From Terriglobia bacterium (GTDB taxonomy: Bacteria; Acidobacteriota; Terriglobia; Terriglobales; Acidobacteriaceae): 64,000 bases of DNA. Below the pieces are notes generated by a model, which was not told the DNA's origin, did not search any database, and worked only from the letters and a program-made list of their open reading frames with translations. The stretch is taken from the NCBI GenBank assembly GCA_020072645.1, contig JAIQGK010000005.1, positions 186,001-250,000 of the forward strand. Reading direction: 5' to 3'. Made by a program: the position numbers and the translations under genes. Position 1 is the stretch's first letter. Each line of letters opens with the position of its first letter. This document shows positions 34,785-43,727 of the stretch, in pieces.

Positions 34785-36722
34785 ATGCCAAGAAACAAGG
34801 GTTTATCAGGGGCATGGCATCGCGCCACGCCCAGGGGTTTTATTCTCGCATCCATCCTGGGGCTGATTGCACTGCTAGGCGCAGGTTATTACAAAGTCCA
34901 GCAATCGACTCCGTTACAAAGCTATTGGTTTCGCACTTATCTTTGGGCCACACTCGCGCCCGCAATTGGTGTTGAGCACAGCAACTATCGTCTTTTAGCC
35001 GAAGTCCGTGGAACCCAAACATTCGTGCCCAGAGAACAGGATGTTCTACCGGGCAGAACCCGAGCGGACAACGGGCGTGTGATTCCGCTTGTCATCACCG
35101 AGCAGGCATATCAACGTGGGTATCAGCTTACGCTTTTGCCCTCTGGAAAATATGACAACCGCCAACTTGAAGGCCAGCTGCGGCACTATGTCTATGCCGA
35201 TGAATCACTGAAGCAGATGGCAGCAGTGCCGCTATGGTGGGGCTTGGGTGTGTTCGCTGGCGTGTTTCTGCTTTCGATCCCATCAGACCTGAGACATGCG
35301 CGGGAACGACGCGAGGGTATCCGGTTGGAGGGCCCGGAACTGGTGACCGTTGCCGCCTTTAATCGCAGGCTCCACGCCAGCGGAATAGGCATCGTCAACA
35401 CCGTGCGGAGGACGTTTGGGGAATGGGTGTTGCGCCGTAATGCGCGTATGCTACGCATCCCCTATCAGGCAGAGAGCTCCCATCTTCTGCTCATGGGCGA
35501 CAGCGGCACCGGAAAATCCGTCATCATGCGCCAGTTCGCGCAGCAGATCGAGGAGCGTAATGATTCGGCCATCATCTATGACCCGGCGCTCGAATACGTG
35601 ACGGAGTTTTACGACCAATCACGCGGCGACATCATCTTGAATCCACTGGACGCCAGAATGCCGTACTGGTCGCCTGCCGATGAAATCCAGCACGAAGCCG
35701 AGGCGCTGACCGTAGCCGCCTCATTATTCCCTGATAGTCACCGGGAAAATCCCTTCTTTGTCGAAGGCCCGCGCAAGGTGTTTGCTTACTTGCTCACGCT
35801 CAAGCCATCGCCTGATGAATTGGTGTGGTGGCTCTCGCACGAACAGGAGCTAGACCGGAGACTGAAAGGCACGGAGCTTGCCGCGATGATTTATCAGGGC
35901 GCATCGGCACAACGCGCCGGGGTACTGGCTTCGCTCAACATGGTAGCCGACAGCTTGAAGATGCTGCCGAGGAAGCAGGAGGTATCCCGCATCTGGACCG
36001 CCGCCGAATGGTCGAAGCAGCGCCAAGGCTGGATCTTCGTCACCAGTACGCCAGAGGTACGCAAGCGCCTGCTACCGCTGACAAGCCTCTGGCTTGATCT
36101 GCTGGTATTGCGCTTGATGAATCAAGGCAGGCCAGGACCACGCTCGGTCTGGTTCCTTCTGGACGAGCTGGCAAGCCTGCAACGGCTCCCGCAGTTGCAC
36201 ACGGCAGTCACGGAGAACCGGAAATCGAATAACCCTGTGGTGCTGGGCTTTCAGGGCCGCAGCCAGCTAGAAGCGCGTTACGGACTGGACTCTGAAGCCA
36301 TGCTCTCGCAACCTGCAACCAAAGTGTTTCTCCGCACCAGCGAACCGAAGTCGGCCAAATGGATTATGGAAGCCATCGGAGACGTGGAGCTTGAGCGTGT
36401 GCAGGAAACCCGCACCGATGGCCGCGAACGTGATTCGCGCAGCTTCCAGCGGCAAACCTTCAAAAAGCCGTTGGTGATGGACTCCGTAATCATGGGACTA
36501 GACGCGCTGCACGGCTATATCAAGCACGGCAATCTTGTGGTGGAATTCCGTACCCGGCCTACAACCCAAGGAGAGCGGACAAACGGCTTTATTCCCCGCA
36601 AAGACACGCCGCCCGATCTGCCGCCTCCGCCAGACCGAAACCGCTTTGGCCCCAGCCATAACGGTGCTCCGGCGCAGGAGCAGAAGCCAGAGGAGACACA
36701 ATCAATCTTTGAAAACGACTAA
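34785..36722 (+). CDS. Type IV coupling protein (TrwB/TraD family)
   Basis: A 645-residue ATPase. Two N-terminal membrane segments (FILASILGLIALLGAGYY and PLWWGLGVFAGVFLLSIP) anchor it, followed by Walker A MGDSGTGKSV, ALEYVTEFYDQSRGD, Walker B SVWFLLDELASLQRLPQL and the sensor region VVLGFQGRSQLEARYG. It couples the DNA-relaxase complex to a type IV secretion channel. AGGGG precedes the ATG. No channel genes are in the window, so it would need one supplied in trans. Confidence 0.9.
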   Translation: MPRNKGLSGAWHRATPRGFILASILGLIALLGAGYYKVQQSTPLQSYWFRTYLWATLAPAIGVEHSNYRLLAEVRGTQTFVPREQDVLPGRTRADNGRVIPLVITEQAYQRGYQLTLLPSGKYDNRQLEGQLRHYVYADESLKQMAAVPLWWGLGVFAGVFLLSIPSDLRHARERREGIRLEGPELVTVAAFNRRLHASGIGIVNTVRRTFGEWVLRRNARMLRIPYQAESSHLLLMGDSGTGKSVIMRQFAQQIEERNDSAIIYDPALEYVTEFYDQSRGDIILNPLDARMPYWSPADEIQHEAEALTVAASLFPDSHRENPFFVEGPRKVFAYLLTLKPSPDELVWWLSHEQELDRRLKGTELAAMIYQGASAQRAGVLASLNMVADSLKMLPRKQEVSRIWTAAEWSKQRQGWIFVTSTPEVRKRLLPLTSLWLDLLVLRLMNQGRPGPRSVWFLLDELASLQRLPQLHTAVTENRKSNNPVVLGFQGRSQLEARYGLDSEAMLSQPATKVFLRTSEPKSAKWIMEAIGDVELERVQETRTDGRERDSRSFQRQTFKKPLVMDSVIMGLDALHGYIKHGNLVVEFRTRPTTQGERTNGFIPRKDTPPDLPPPPDRNRFGPSHNGAPAQEQKPEETQSIFEND

Positions 36723-36728
36723 CCGGGT

Positions 36729-39530
36729 ATGCTGACCATCTCCAAACCGCTCTCTTCCGGCCAAGCCGCAAGCTATCACCGGGAAGAGTTTGCCAATGCG
36801 AAGGACAACTACTACACCGAGGGCGACCGTGTGCGTGGCCAGTGGCAAGGCAAGCTGGCCGAGCAATGGGGCCTCAATGGTGATGTAGACGCCGAGCAGT
36901 TCAAACGCTTGGCCGATGGTCAGCACCCTTTAACCGGAGAGCAGCTTGTCCAGTTCCGCGCCCCGTATGAGTACACCAAGGAAAACGGCGAGAAGGTGAA
37001 AACGATGGAGCACCGCGCCGGGTGGGATGCCACATTCGCAGCGCCCAAAAGCGTCAGCGTTACAGCTTTGGTTGGAGGTGATGAGCGCGTCCGGGAGGCG
37101 CACCGGGAAGCTGTGAATGTGGCCCTTGATGAAATGGAAAAATACGTTCAGGCGCGAATCGGAGGAAACAACCCGCCAGAGACTACGGGCAAATGGGTTG
37201 CCGCCAAGTTTGAGCATGATTCCAGCCGTCCTGTCGATGGCTACGCCGCGCCGCAGCTGCACACGCATACGGTTTTCTTCAACCTAACCGAGCGGGAGAA
37301 CGGCGAGACGCGCGCCTTGCAGCCCCGCGAGTTGTACCGCTCTCAGCAATATGGAACGGCCATCTATCGCGCCGAATTGTCGCTGCGCTTGAAGCAGCTA
37401 GGCTACGAAGTTGAACTGAGCGCCAAGGGAGCGCCGGAAATCAAAGGCTACAGCCAGGAATATCTCACCGCGTCCAGCCCGCGCCGGCAGCAAATCCAAG
37501 AACATTTGGAGCAGGCCGGATTCGCCGGCGCGGGAGCCGCCGAGATCGCGCAGCACCGCACCCGCGACCCGAAGCTCAATATCCCACATGAGGAAATGCA
37601 GCGCCGCCATCAGGATATGGCCGCGCAGTATGGCGACCAGCCGCAGCGCGTCATCGAAGAAGCCAAGGACCGGAACCAGCACGGCGAACGGGCAAGCGAA
37701 GAGCAGAAACAAAAGGCCATCCAAGAAGCTCTTCGGTATGCGCGGGAAAGAAACCTTGAGCGGGATGCCGTAGCCGACGAACGCGCCATCATGCGTGATG
37801 CCTTGCGCCGTGGATTGGGCGAAGCAACGCTCTCTGAGATGCGCCAGGAATTCAGCCGCCAAGTTGAGCAGCGCGGCTTTATCGAGACGGCCAACCAGCC
37901 GGGAGCGGCAGCGCGGAGATTCACGACCGAAGAAATGCAAGAGCTTGAACGCCAGAACATCCGCGCCATGCGCGAGGGACAAAATCAGCATCCCGCGCTG
38001 ACTAGCTTTGAGACGCGCCGCCAGATTGAACAGGAATACTCGCATTTGTCGAACAGTCAGCGGACAGCAGTTGAGGAGATCCTGTCCAGCCGTGACCGCA
38101 TCACCGCGCTTGAAGGCGTAGCAGGCGCGGGAAAGACCACATCGCTCACCGCCATTCGTCATGGCGCGGAGCGCGACGGCTACAAGGTGGAAGGCTTTGC
38201 CCCGACATCCCGCGCCGCGCAGAAGCTTGAGGAAGCAGGGATTGAATCTCACACCTTGCAACATCATCTGACACGCGGCCAGCCGCAGGAAGCCGAGCAA
38301 AGGCGTCTTTACGTGGTCGATGAATCGAGCCTTGCCGGAACCCGTCAGGTGAATGAGTTTTTGAGTCGCTTGGGCCAGAAAGACCGCGTTCTGCTGGTGG
38401 GCGATGTGCGCCAGCATGAAGCCGTAGAAGCCGGACGGCCGTACAGCCAGTTACAGGAAGCCGGGATGCGGACGGCGCAGTTAGATGAAATCATCAGGCA
38501 GAAAGACCCGGCGTTAAAAGATGCCGTAGAACGGCTTTCCCGCGGCGAAGTCCGCGAGGCCGTCAGTAGCTTGGAACAGCAGGGCAGAATTCACCAGATC
38601 GAGGACCGCCAAGAGCGGCTTCAGCAGATCGCCAGCAACTACGCACGGCAACCGGAAAATACGTTGGTCATCTCGCCCGATAACCAATCCCGGCGCGACC
38701 TGAATTTGCTGATTCACCGCCAGATGCAGCAGCGCGGCCAAGCGAGCGAACAGGCGCATACCTTCACCGTATTGGAACCACGGCAGGAATTAACGGGTGC
38801 AGACCGCGCTTGGGCCGCGCAGTACGCGCAAGATGACGTGCTCAGGTATTCCCGAGGCAGCAAGGCCGTAGGCATCCAGTCCGGCGAATATGCCACTGTA
38901 ACGGCGATAGACCACGAGCAAAACCGCTTGACTGTAGAACGCCAGGACGGACAAGAACTTACCTATAACCCGCGTGACCTGATGGGTGTCTCCGTCTATC
39001 GTCAGGCCGAACGCGATTTCTCTGAAGGCGACCGCGTACAGTTCACCGCGCCGTCGAAAGAATTGCACGTTGCCAACCGGGAGCTAGGCACCATTGAACA
39101 TGTGGACGAAAGCGGCAAGATCGGCATTCACACCGATTCTGGGCGGCATCTTGAATTTAATGTCCAAAACCATCCACATCTCGATTACGGCTACGCCCTC
39201 ACCAGCCATAGCAGCCAGGGCCAGACCGCCGACCGCGTTTTGGTTCACGTGGATACCGAACTTGGAGAACAGCTTGTTAATGAGCGCATGGCTTATGTCT
39301 CTATTTCACGCGCCCGCTATGATGCCCACATCTACACCAACGACCAAACGGAGCTGGCCCACGACCTCAGCCGCGAGGCCACGCACTCAACCGCCACAGA
39401 CGCCGGGGAAGAGATAAGCCCGGAGCAAAGCACTGGAATCGCCGAACAGCAGTCGGGCGAAGCAATGGCAAGCGAAGCAGGCAACGCACCGTCCATGTCC
39501 GAGGGCCAGGGTATTTCTATCGGAGAGTAG
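36729..39530 (+). CDS. MobF relaxase-helicase (TrwC/TraI/TraA family)
   Basis: A 933-residue protein close in length to R388 TrwC. The N-terminal relaxase domain (1-300) has AASYHREEF with Tyr16, a second Tyr pair at 28-29 (KDNYYTEG), GWDATFAAPKSVSV and the metal-binding PQLHTHTVFFN. The C-terminal half is an SF1 RecD-like helicase: Walker A GVAGAGKTTSL at about 457, VVDESSLAGTRQ, and DYGYALTSHSSQGQT followed by MAYVSISRARYDAHIY. It would nick oriT, attach to the strand and unwind it. Adjacent to TrwC's Tyr17-Tyr18 pair, this protein has Tyr-His. The ATG is six bases after the coupling-protein stop. Confidence 0.92.
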   Translation: MLTISKPLSSGQAASYHREEFANAKDNYYTEGDRVRGQWQGKLAEQWGLNGDVDAEQFKRLADGQHPLTGEQLVQFRAPYEYTKENGEKVKTMEHRAGWDATFAAPKSVSVTALVGGDERVREAHREAVNVALDEMEKYVQARIGGNNPPETTGKWVAAKFEHDSSRPVDGYAAPQLHTHTVFFNLTERENGETRALQPRELYRSQQYGTAIYRAELSLRLKQLGYEVELSAKGAPEIKGYSQEYLTASSPRRQQIQEHLEQAGFAGAGAAEIAQHRTRDPKLNIPHEEMQRRHQDMAAQYGDQPQRVIEEAKDRNQHGERASEEQKQKAIQEALRYARERNLERDAVADERAIMRDALRRGLGEATLSEMRQEFSRQVEQRGFIETANQPGAAARRFTTEEMQELERQNIRAMREGQNQHPALTSFETRRQIEQEYSHLSNSQRTAVEEILSSRDRITALEGVAGAGKTTSLTAIRHGAERDGYKVEGFAPTSRAAQKLEEAGIESHTLQHHLTRGQPQEAEQRRLYVVDESSLAGTRQVNEFLSRLGQKDRVLLVGDVRQHEAVEAGRPYSQLQEAGMRTAQLDEIIRQKDPALKDAVERLSRGEVREAVSSLEQQGRIHQIEDRQERLQQIASNYARQPENTLVISPDNQSRRDLNLLIHRQMQQRGQASEQAHTFTVLEPRQELTGADRAWAAQYAQDDVLRYSRGSKAVGIQSGEYATVTAIDHEQNRLTVERQDGQELTYNPRDLMGVSVYRQAERDFSEGDRVQFTAPSKELHVANRELGTIEHVDESGKIGIHTDSGRHLEFNVQNHPHLDYGYALTSHSSQGQTADRVLVHVDTELGEQLVNERMAYVSISRARYDAHIYTNDQTELAHDLSREATHSTATDAGEEISPEQSTGIAEQQSGEAMASEAGNAPSMSEGQGISIGE

Positions 39531-39542
39531 CAGGCAGCAGTT

Positions 39543-39713
39543 ATGGCCACCCGGCCCCAATTCGATGATTCCGAGCACGTCCCCCCAAGGGTTGACTCTC
39601 ACCCTGACAATTTGCCTGTGCCCGATGGCCCTTTCAGCAAAGAGGAGCTAGACGCCATCTGCGAATTTCTCTTGCTGCTCGATGAATGGGACAGAAAGAG
39701 GAAAATCGCATGA
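39543..39713 (+). CDS. Small acidic protein downstream of the relaxase
   Basis: A 56-residue frame starting MATRPQFDDSEHVPPRVDSH and ending ELDAICEFLLLLDEWDRKRK. It is acidic and begins 12 bases after the relaxase stop with AGGCAG upstream, so it is probably part of the mobilization operon. No known family. Confidence 0.5.
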   Translation: MATRPQFDDSEHVPPRVDSHPDNLPVPDGPFSKEELDAICEFLLLLDEWDRKRKIA

Positions 39714-39737
39714 CTTCCAAGCGGAAGAAATCTCACC

Positions 39738-39888
39738 TTCATTTTTCCCCCGCAGATGCTACGGAGCGCGGGAGCTTAGTAAAGGCTCTCCGCTGCGCTT
39801 CGACCGCTAGCGCGGCGCCAGAAACCAGCGGCCTTGACAAAGCTCCCTTCCGCGCTCCTGTCTTCGCCCTGCTTATGGGAAAAATGAA
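39738..39888. repeat. MITE-like repeat, copy 2 (inverted relative to copy 1)
   Basis: A 151-bp element bounded by TTCATTTTTCCC (39738-39749) and GGGAAAAATGAA (39877-39888). Read in reverse complement, its interior matches the 27389-27543 element (CATAAGCAGGGCGAAGACAG versus CATAGCTGGAAGCAAACAGG, then AGGAGCGC, AAGGGAG, TCAAGGCCGC). No gene inside. Confidence 0.65.
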
Positions 39889-39938
39889 GAAAAAAAATTT
39901 TGTGCGCAGCAGTGTATTTTTTGTATAACGGAGAACTT

Positions 39939-41472
39939 ATGAAAAAGGGTGTCATCTACGCCAGAGTTTCCAGCCGTGAGCAGGAACGCGAAGGCTTTTC
40001 CATCCCGGCACAGATCAAACTCAACAAAGATTGCAGTCTCAAGCGCGAAATCAAGATTGTCCGTGAGTTTGTGGACGTGGAAACGGCCAAGTGTACAGGC
40101 CGGAAGCAGTTTGATGAGATGGTGCGCTTTTTCCAAAAGCACCCGGATTGCCGTATTGTCATTGTCGAGAAGACCGACCGCCTGTATCGCAATTTCCGTG
40201 ATTACGTGACTCTCGAAGATTTAGGCGTGGAAATCCATCTCGCCAAAGAAGGTCAGGTACTTAATAAAGATTCCAAGTCTCAGGCCAAATTGATGCACGG
40301 TTTTCAGGTTCTCATGGCCCGTAACTACATTGAGAACTTGCGCGAGGAAGTCAGAAAGGGCATGAAAGAGAAGGCCGCTCAAGGCGTCTACCCAGGCCGC
40401 GCCCCTTTGGGTTATCGCAACAACCAGCTTCAGCGCAATATTGAAATCCATCCCGAAAACGCCGAAGTAGTAAAACGCATCTTTGAGCTATACGCGAACG
40501 GCAATTGCGCGTTGGCCGAGTTGCGCCAGATCATACACACGGAAACCGGAAAGGCCATCGCTAAGAGCCACATCCATGACGGCATTCTCCGCAATCCGTT
40601 TTTATCTTGGTTTCTTCACTTGGGACGGTGAACAGCACAAGGGCACCCATCCCGCCATCATTAGCCCCGCATTGTTCCAGCGCGTTCAGGACGTTTTAGA
40701 CGGCCACAACAAGCCCAAGTACCAGAAGCATGACTTCGCCTTTGGTGGACTGCTTACCTGCGCTTATGACGATTGCATGGTGACCGCTGAATTCAAGAAG
40801 CAGAAATACACCTATTACCGTTGCACCGGATACAAGGGCAAATGCGATCTGCCCCGCATGACTGAGGCCGAGCTAGGCAAGCGCTTAGGCGACGTGCTCA
40901 AGAACATCCATATTCCCGATGACGCATTGGCGCAGATTGAAAAGCGCATGAATGAAGGCCACACCAGCAGCGAGAGCGTGAAAAAACAACAGCGCCAGAA
41001 GCTAGAGCAGCGCCTTTCCGCAGTGCGCCAGCGCATTGACCAATCCTATATGGACAAACTAGACGGAAAAATCCCCGAGGACTTCTGGCAGCGCAAAAAT
41101 GCCGAGTGGCAGCAGGAAGAACAGCAGATTCTTTTCGCTATGCAGGGCTTGGAACAGTCGAGTCCTGATACTCTTTTTACTGCAAAAAGGACTTTAGAAC
41201 TCGCACATCAGGCTTATTTTCTATATCTTACGCAGAATCCGTCAGAACAGGGCAAATTACTCAAAAAGGTACTTTTGAACTGCCGTGTAGATGGCGCAAG
41301 TCTTTATCCTACATATAGAAAGCCCTTCGATATCATCTTTCAAAGAGCCAAAAATCAAGAATGGTCGGCACGGGCAGATTTGAACTGCGCAGGACCCTCG
41401 CAAGGCTTTTATTTGCGCGTCTCAGCTGCGCTTCGCCGCGATGGCCTTGGGGTGCTCGCGGTCGGCAGCTGA
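39939..41472 (+). pseudogene. Large serine recombinase, broken by a one-base frameshift
   Basis: The N-terminal resolvase domain starts KKGVIYARVSSREQEREGFS (catalytic Ser), with VEKTDRLYRNFRDYV. It is followed by the recombinase domain (GMKEKAAQGVYPGRAPLGYR). At the T-run 40599-40603 the frame breaks; removing one T joins ILRNPF to YLGFFTWDGEQHKGTHPAII and restores the zinc-ribbon (CAYDDCMVTAEF ... YRCTGYKGKC) and coiled coil to a stop at 41472. ATG 39939 has GGAG upstream. The last ~35 codons run through the first copy of the tRNA-Pro end repeat, so the true C-terminus was probably altered on integration. It is the only integrase-like gene seen here. Confidence 0.85.
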
Positions 41473-41685
41473 AAAAGCTGATTGCTGACGGCTGATTGGT
41501 GAAGGCTGGGGTTAATGGTCGGGACGGGCAGATTTGAACTGCGTGCGTCACTGCGTGACGGACCCCTCGCAAGGCTTTTATTTGCGCGTCTCCGCTGCGC
41601 TTCGCCGCGATGGCCTTGGAGTGCTCGCGGTCGGCAGCTGAAAAAGCTGATTGCTGACGGCTGATTGGTGAAGGCTGGGGTTAAT
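41362..41685. repeat. Two extra copies of the tRNA-Pro 3' end in tandem ~130-bp units
   Basis: A 27-bp sequence equal to the last 27 bases of the tRNA (GCAGTTCAAATCTGCC ... CCA on the minus strand) occurs at 41362-41388 (one mismatch), 41516-41542 and, within the tRNA itself, 41685-41711. The DNA between copies is nearly identical in both units (CTCGCAAGGCTTTTATTTGC through GTGAAGGCTGGGGTTAATGG). These look like attachment sites left by repeated site-specific integration at the tRNA. Confidence 0.8.
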
Positions 41686-41761
41686 GGTCGGGACGGGCAG
41701 ATTTGAACTGCCGACCCCTCGCACCCCAAGCGAGTGCTCTACCAGGCTGAGCCACGTCCCG
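41685..41761 (-). tRNA. tRNA-Pro (GGG)
   Basis: The minus strand folds into a complete cloverleaf: acceptor CGGGACG/CGTCCCG, D stem GCTC/GAGC, anticodon arm CTCGC-TTGGGGT-GCGAG with anticodon GGG, five-base variable loop, T arm GGCAG-TTCAAAT-CTGCC, discriminator A and an encoded CCA end. It decodes CCC/CCU proline codons and serves as the integration site for the element to its left. Confidence 0.95.
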
Positions 41762-42013
41762 ACGACAAAGGAAAGTCCGCTGCGCAAGAAATGGGGTGAT
41801 TCACAGCGGAAAGTTCGCTTTGATTATAACATTGGCCGATTGAGCAGATGAACGGCGCCCAGCAAAGGCCCAACACGCTGAAGGAAAGTTGCGGGGTTGA
41901 TTTGATAAACAATCCAACCCCGAAAGGGTGCAGCCATTTGTATAGTGCAGCCCTGATCGGCGAAAAATATAGCTGCCAGATGAAATTCCGATGAGAGCCG
42001 GCCATCCGTGGCC

Positions 42014-42286
42014 TTATTTGGGTGGCGGAACAAACTCTTTGGGCAGTTGCGCTCCCGCGCCGAAGAAATACTGCTGCATCTGCTCGACGAGGAATTGCTG
42101 TGCTTCGGGCTTCCAGGGCTGCAGGCGATATTCATTGAGCAGCATCTTGGAGTGCTCGGCCCACATCTTCCAGGCTTCGGCGCTCACATTTTCATAAATT
42201 TTCTGTCCCAGTTCGGTATCGAAAGGGGGCTCATCCAGGCCGGGGAGTTCGCGTCCCAGCTTTGCGCATTTGACCATACGAGGCAT
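42014..42286 (-). CDS. yggX: Fe(2+)-trafficking protein YggX
   Basis: A 90-residue protein starting MPRMVKCAKLGRELPGLDEP (the conserved Cys near the N-terminus) and containing KIYENVSAEAWKMWAEHSKM, LLNEYRLQP and YFFGAGAQLP, all typical of YggX. The family protects iron-sulfur proteins from oxidation and is linked to iron handling. Length is standard. It stands alone next to the tRNA. Confidence 0.93.
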   Translation of the reverse strand: MPRMVKCAKLGRELPGLDEPPFDTELGQKIYENVSAEAWKMWAEHSKMLLNEYRLQPWKPEAQQFLVEQMQQYFFGAGAQLPKEFVPPPK

Positions 42287-42445
42287 GGGAACATTGTAAC
42301 AAGAGGAGGATGAGCGAGAAGGCGACGCGTGTGGGCCATCCCGGAGAGGCTTGGAAACAGCCGTGTGGCGAATCAGACAAGAATTATATTGCTTTTTGTT
42401 CGCCTACAATTGTAAACTCATTTCCTGCCTTTTTGAAAGGGGAAT

Positions 42446-43267
42446 ATGGGTCGATCATCTTCTACCAAGGCGGAATGGCTGGGCGCCTTGGAAACGGCGG
42501 CTAAGCTCGGAGTGGAGCAATCCAGCGCTGTGTGGGTGTGGATCATGCAGGAATTACGCCTGGGGCCGCAATACTTTCTGGCCATCCGCGAAGCCGTCCT
42601 GCAGGGACGATGGCGAACGGCGAAGAACCCGAAGACCTATATAAAGACCGTTGCCAAGCGCGAAGCGTTGAAGATGGGGCTGGTGAAGGAAGATAGCGGG
42701 AACCTGGTCCCGGTGGGCAGCAGCAGGAGTGATGGCGCAAAAATATCGGGCGAGGAAGCGTTGGAATACCTTGGCCACCACTACGATAGCCGCGATGCGG
42801 CCAAAGGCGAAGACGGGATCTGGCGGGCCGGAGCGGCAGGCGGGCGGGGTTGGGACGATCCCGTTGATGAACATGACAGTTATCGGGATTGGCTGGCTTC
42901 TGAAATGCCACGGGAACTTGCGATTGTGACGCCGCCCTCAGAGGAATGGAAAGCTACAGTCCGGGAAATGAATGACAGCTTTGAAGGCCTTGATTTGGAT
43001 GCGCGCCCTTCAGTAAGGCCCGACTGGAACAAGTGGGCAGCAGCGGCTGGCCTGGATGAATGGGAGATGAAGGTGCTCAGGTGTCGACTTGCCGGAATGA
43101 GCCGCGAGCAGGCCATGCGGCTACTGCCGGACGAAGAGTCGCGGAAGGCGCTGCAGGCGGCCTGGAAACGCTTTGACCGCAATGGGATGGACTGGTTAAG
43201 GGAGGCGGCAAAAATAAAGTTGAAAAAAAGTGTCCCGGAGGGTGGCGTTTTTGACACTAGTAAGTAA
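42446..43267 (+). CDS. Hypothetical protein with C-terminal sigma-factor-like helix-turn-helix
   Basis: A 273-residue protein. The N-terminal ~75 residues look like a helical DNA-associated domain (WVWIMQELRLGPQYFLAIRE, TAKNPKTYIKTVAKREALKM). The middle is Gly/Asp-rich. The C-terminus LDEWEMKVLRCRLAGMSREQ followed by AMRLLPDEESRKALQAAWKR resembles a sigma-70 region 4 or phage regulator HTH. AAAGGGG precedes the ATG. Probably regulatory; could derive from a phage. Confidence 0.55.
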   Translation: MGRSSSTKAEWLGALETAAKLGVEQSSAVWVWIMQELRLGPQYFLAIREAVLQGRWRTAKNPKTYIKTVAKREALKMGLVKEDSGNLVPVGSSRSDGAKISGEEALEYLGHHYDSRDAAKGEDGIWRAGAAGGRGWDDPVDEHDSYRDWLASEMPRELAIVTPPSEEWKATVREMNDSFEGLDLDARPSVRPDWNKWAAAAGLDEWEMKVLRCRLAGMSREQAMRLLPDEESRKALQAAWKRFDRNGMDWLREAAKIKLKKSVPEGGVFDTSK

Positions 43268-43309
43268 AGGGGAAAGTTCTCTTAGCGGCGTACCCTTGTG
43301 GGGTCCATA

Positions 43310-43408
43310 ATGCCCACAGTGGGAGAATACGAGAAAATGAAACCCAGCAAGAAAACCACAACGAAGTCTGCCACCAAACCACAAAACAGCCTTACCTACA
43401 GACCGTAA
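43310..43408 (+). CDS. Possible 32-residue basic micro-protein
   Basis: ATG 43310 opens a short frame encoding MPTVGEYEKMKPSKKTTTKS and ending SLTYRP, very rich in Lys and Thr; an internal ATG at 43337 would give 23 residues. It lies in the 460-base gap before the nuclease gene. There is no strong ribosome binding site and no comparison available, so it may be chance. I see nothing else coding in this gap. Confidence 0.25.
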   Translation: MPTVGEYEKMKPSKKTTTKSATKPQNSLTYRP

Positions 43409-43687
43409 AAGCTGACGTCAGGATGCAAGTTTAAGGGGCGTCGCGAACGGCGCTTGGAGTTAACCACATCGATCCCTGTAGAGATGGGGCCGCATATTGG
43501 TTCGTCGGCTGGGAAAGCGTGTCAACAAATAGTTATTGGCGCTCCGCTTCGCTGCGCGCTGGCCTGCGGCGCAAGGAGGTTTTTTGTTTTAGCCCGTTAC
43601 GGCACGAGTGAACTCGTGCCCTGACACTTGTGTCGCCTATGGACGCGATGCGGTTTTAGCCGAAAGAGTCAAGAATCGAAAATCAAG

Positions 43688-43713
43688 AGCCACCCGGAAG
43701 GGGTGGCTTTTTT
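43688..43713 (+). terminator. Hairpin with T-tract just upstream of the nuclease gene
   Basis: AGCCACCC, loop GGAA(G), GGGTGGCT, followed by TTTTT. It has the form of a rho-independent terminator but lies only 15 bases before the ATG of the 43728 gene, with its ribosome binding site GGAG right after. It could isolate the gene from upstream transcription or act as an attenuator. Confidence 0.65.
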
Positions 43714-43727
43714 ATTTGGAGAAAAAC

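Noticed and set aside
37398-38417. 339-residue minus frame inside the relaxase gene
   Set aside because: Antisense to conserved relaxase-helicase motifs; no start signal or domain.
39686-39928. 80-residue plus frame before the recombinase
   Set aside because: It runs through the MITE-like element and has no protein character; the 56-residue frame at 39543 fits the operon better.
41362-41711. CRISPR-like array (three repeats)
   Set aside because: The repeat is the tRNA-Pro 3' end and the intervening DNA is itself repeated, unlike unique CRISPR spacers. No cas genes are present, and no CRISPR array was seen anywhere in the window.
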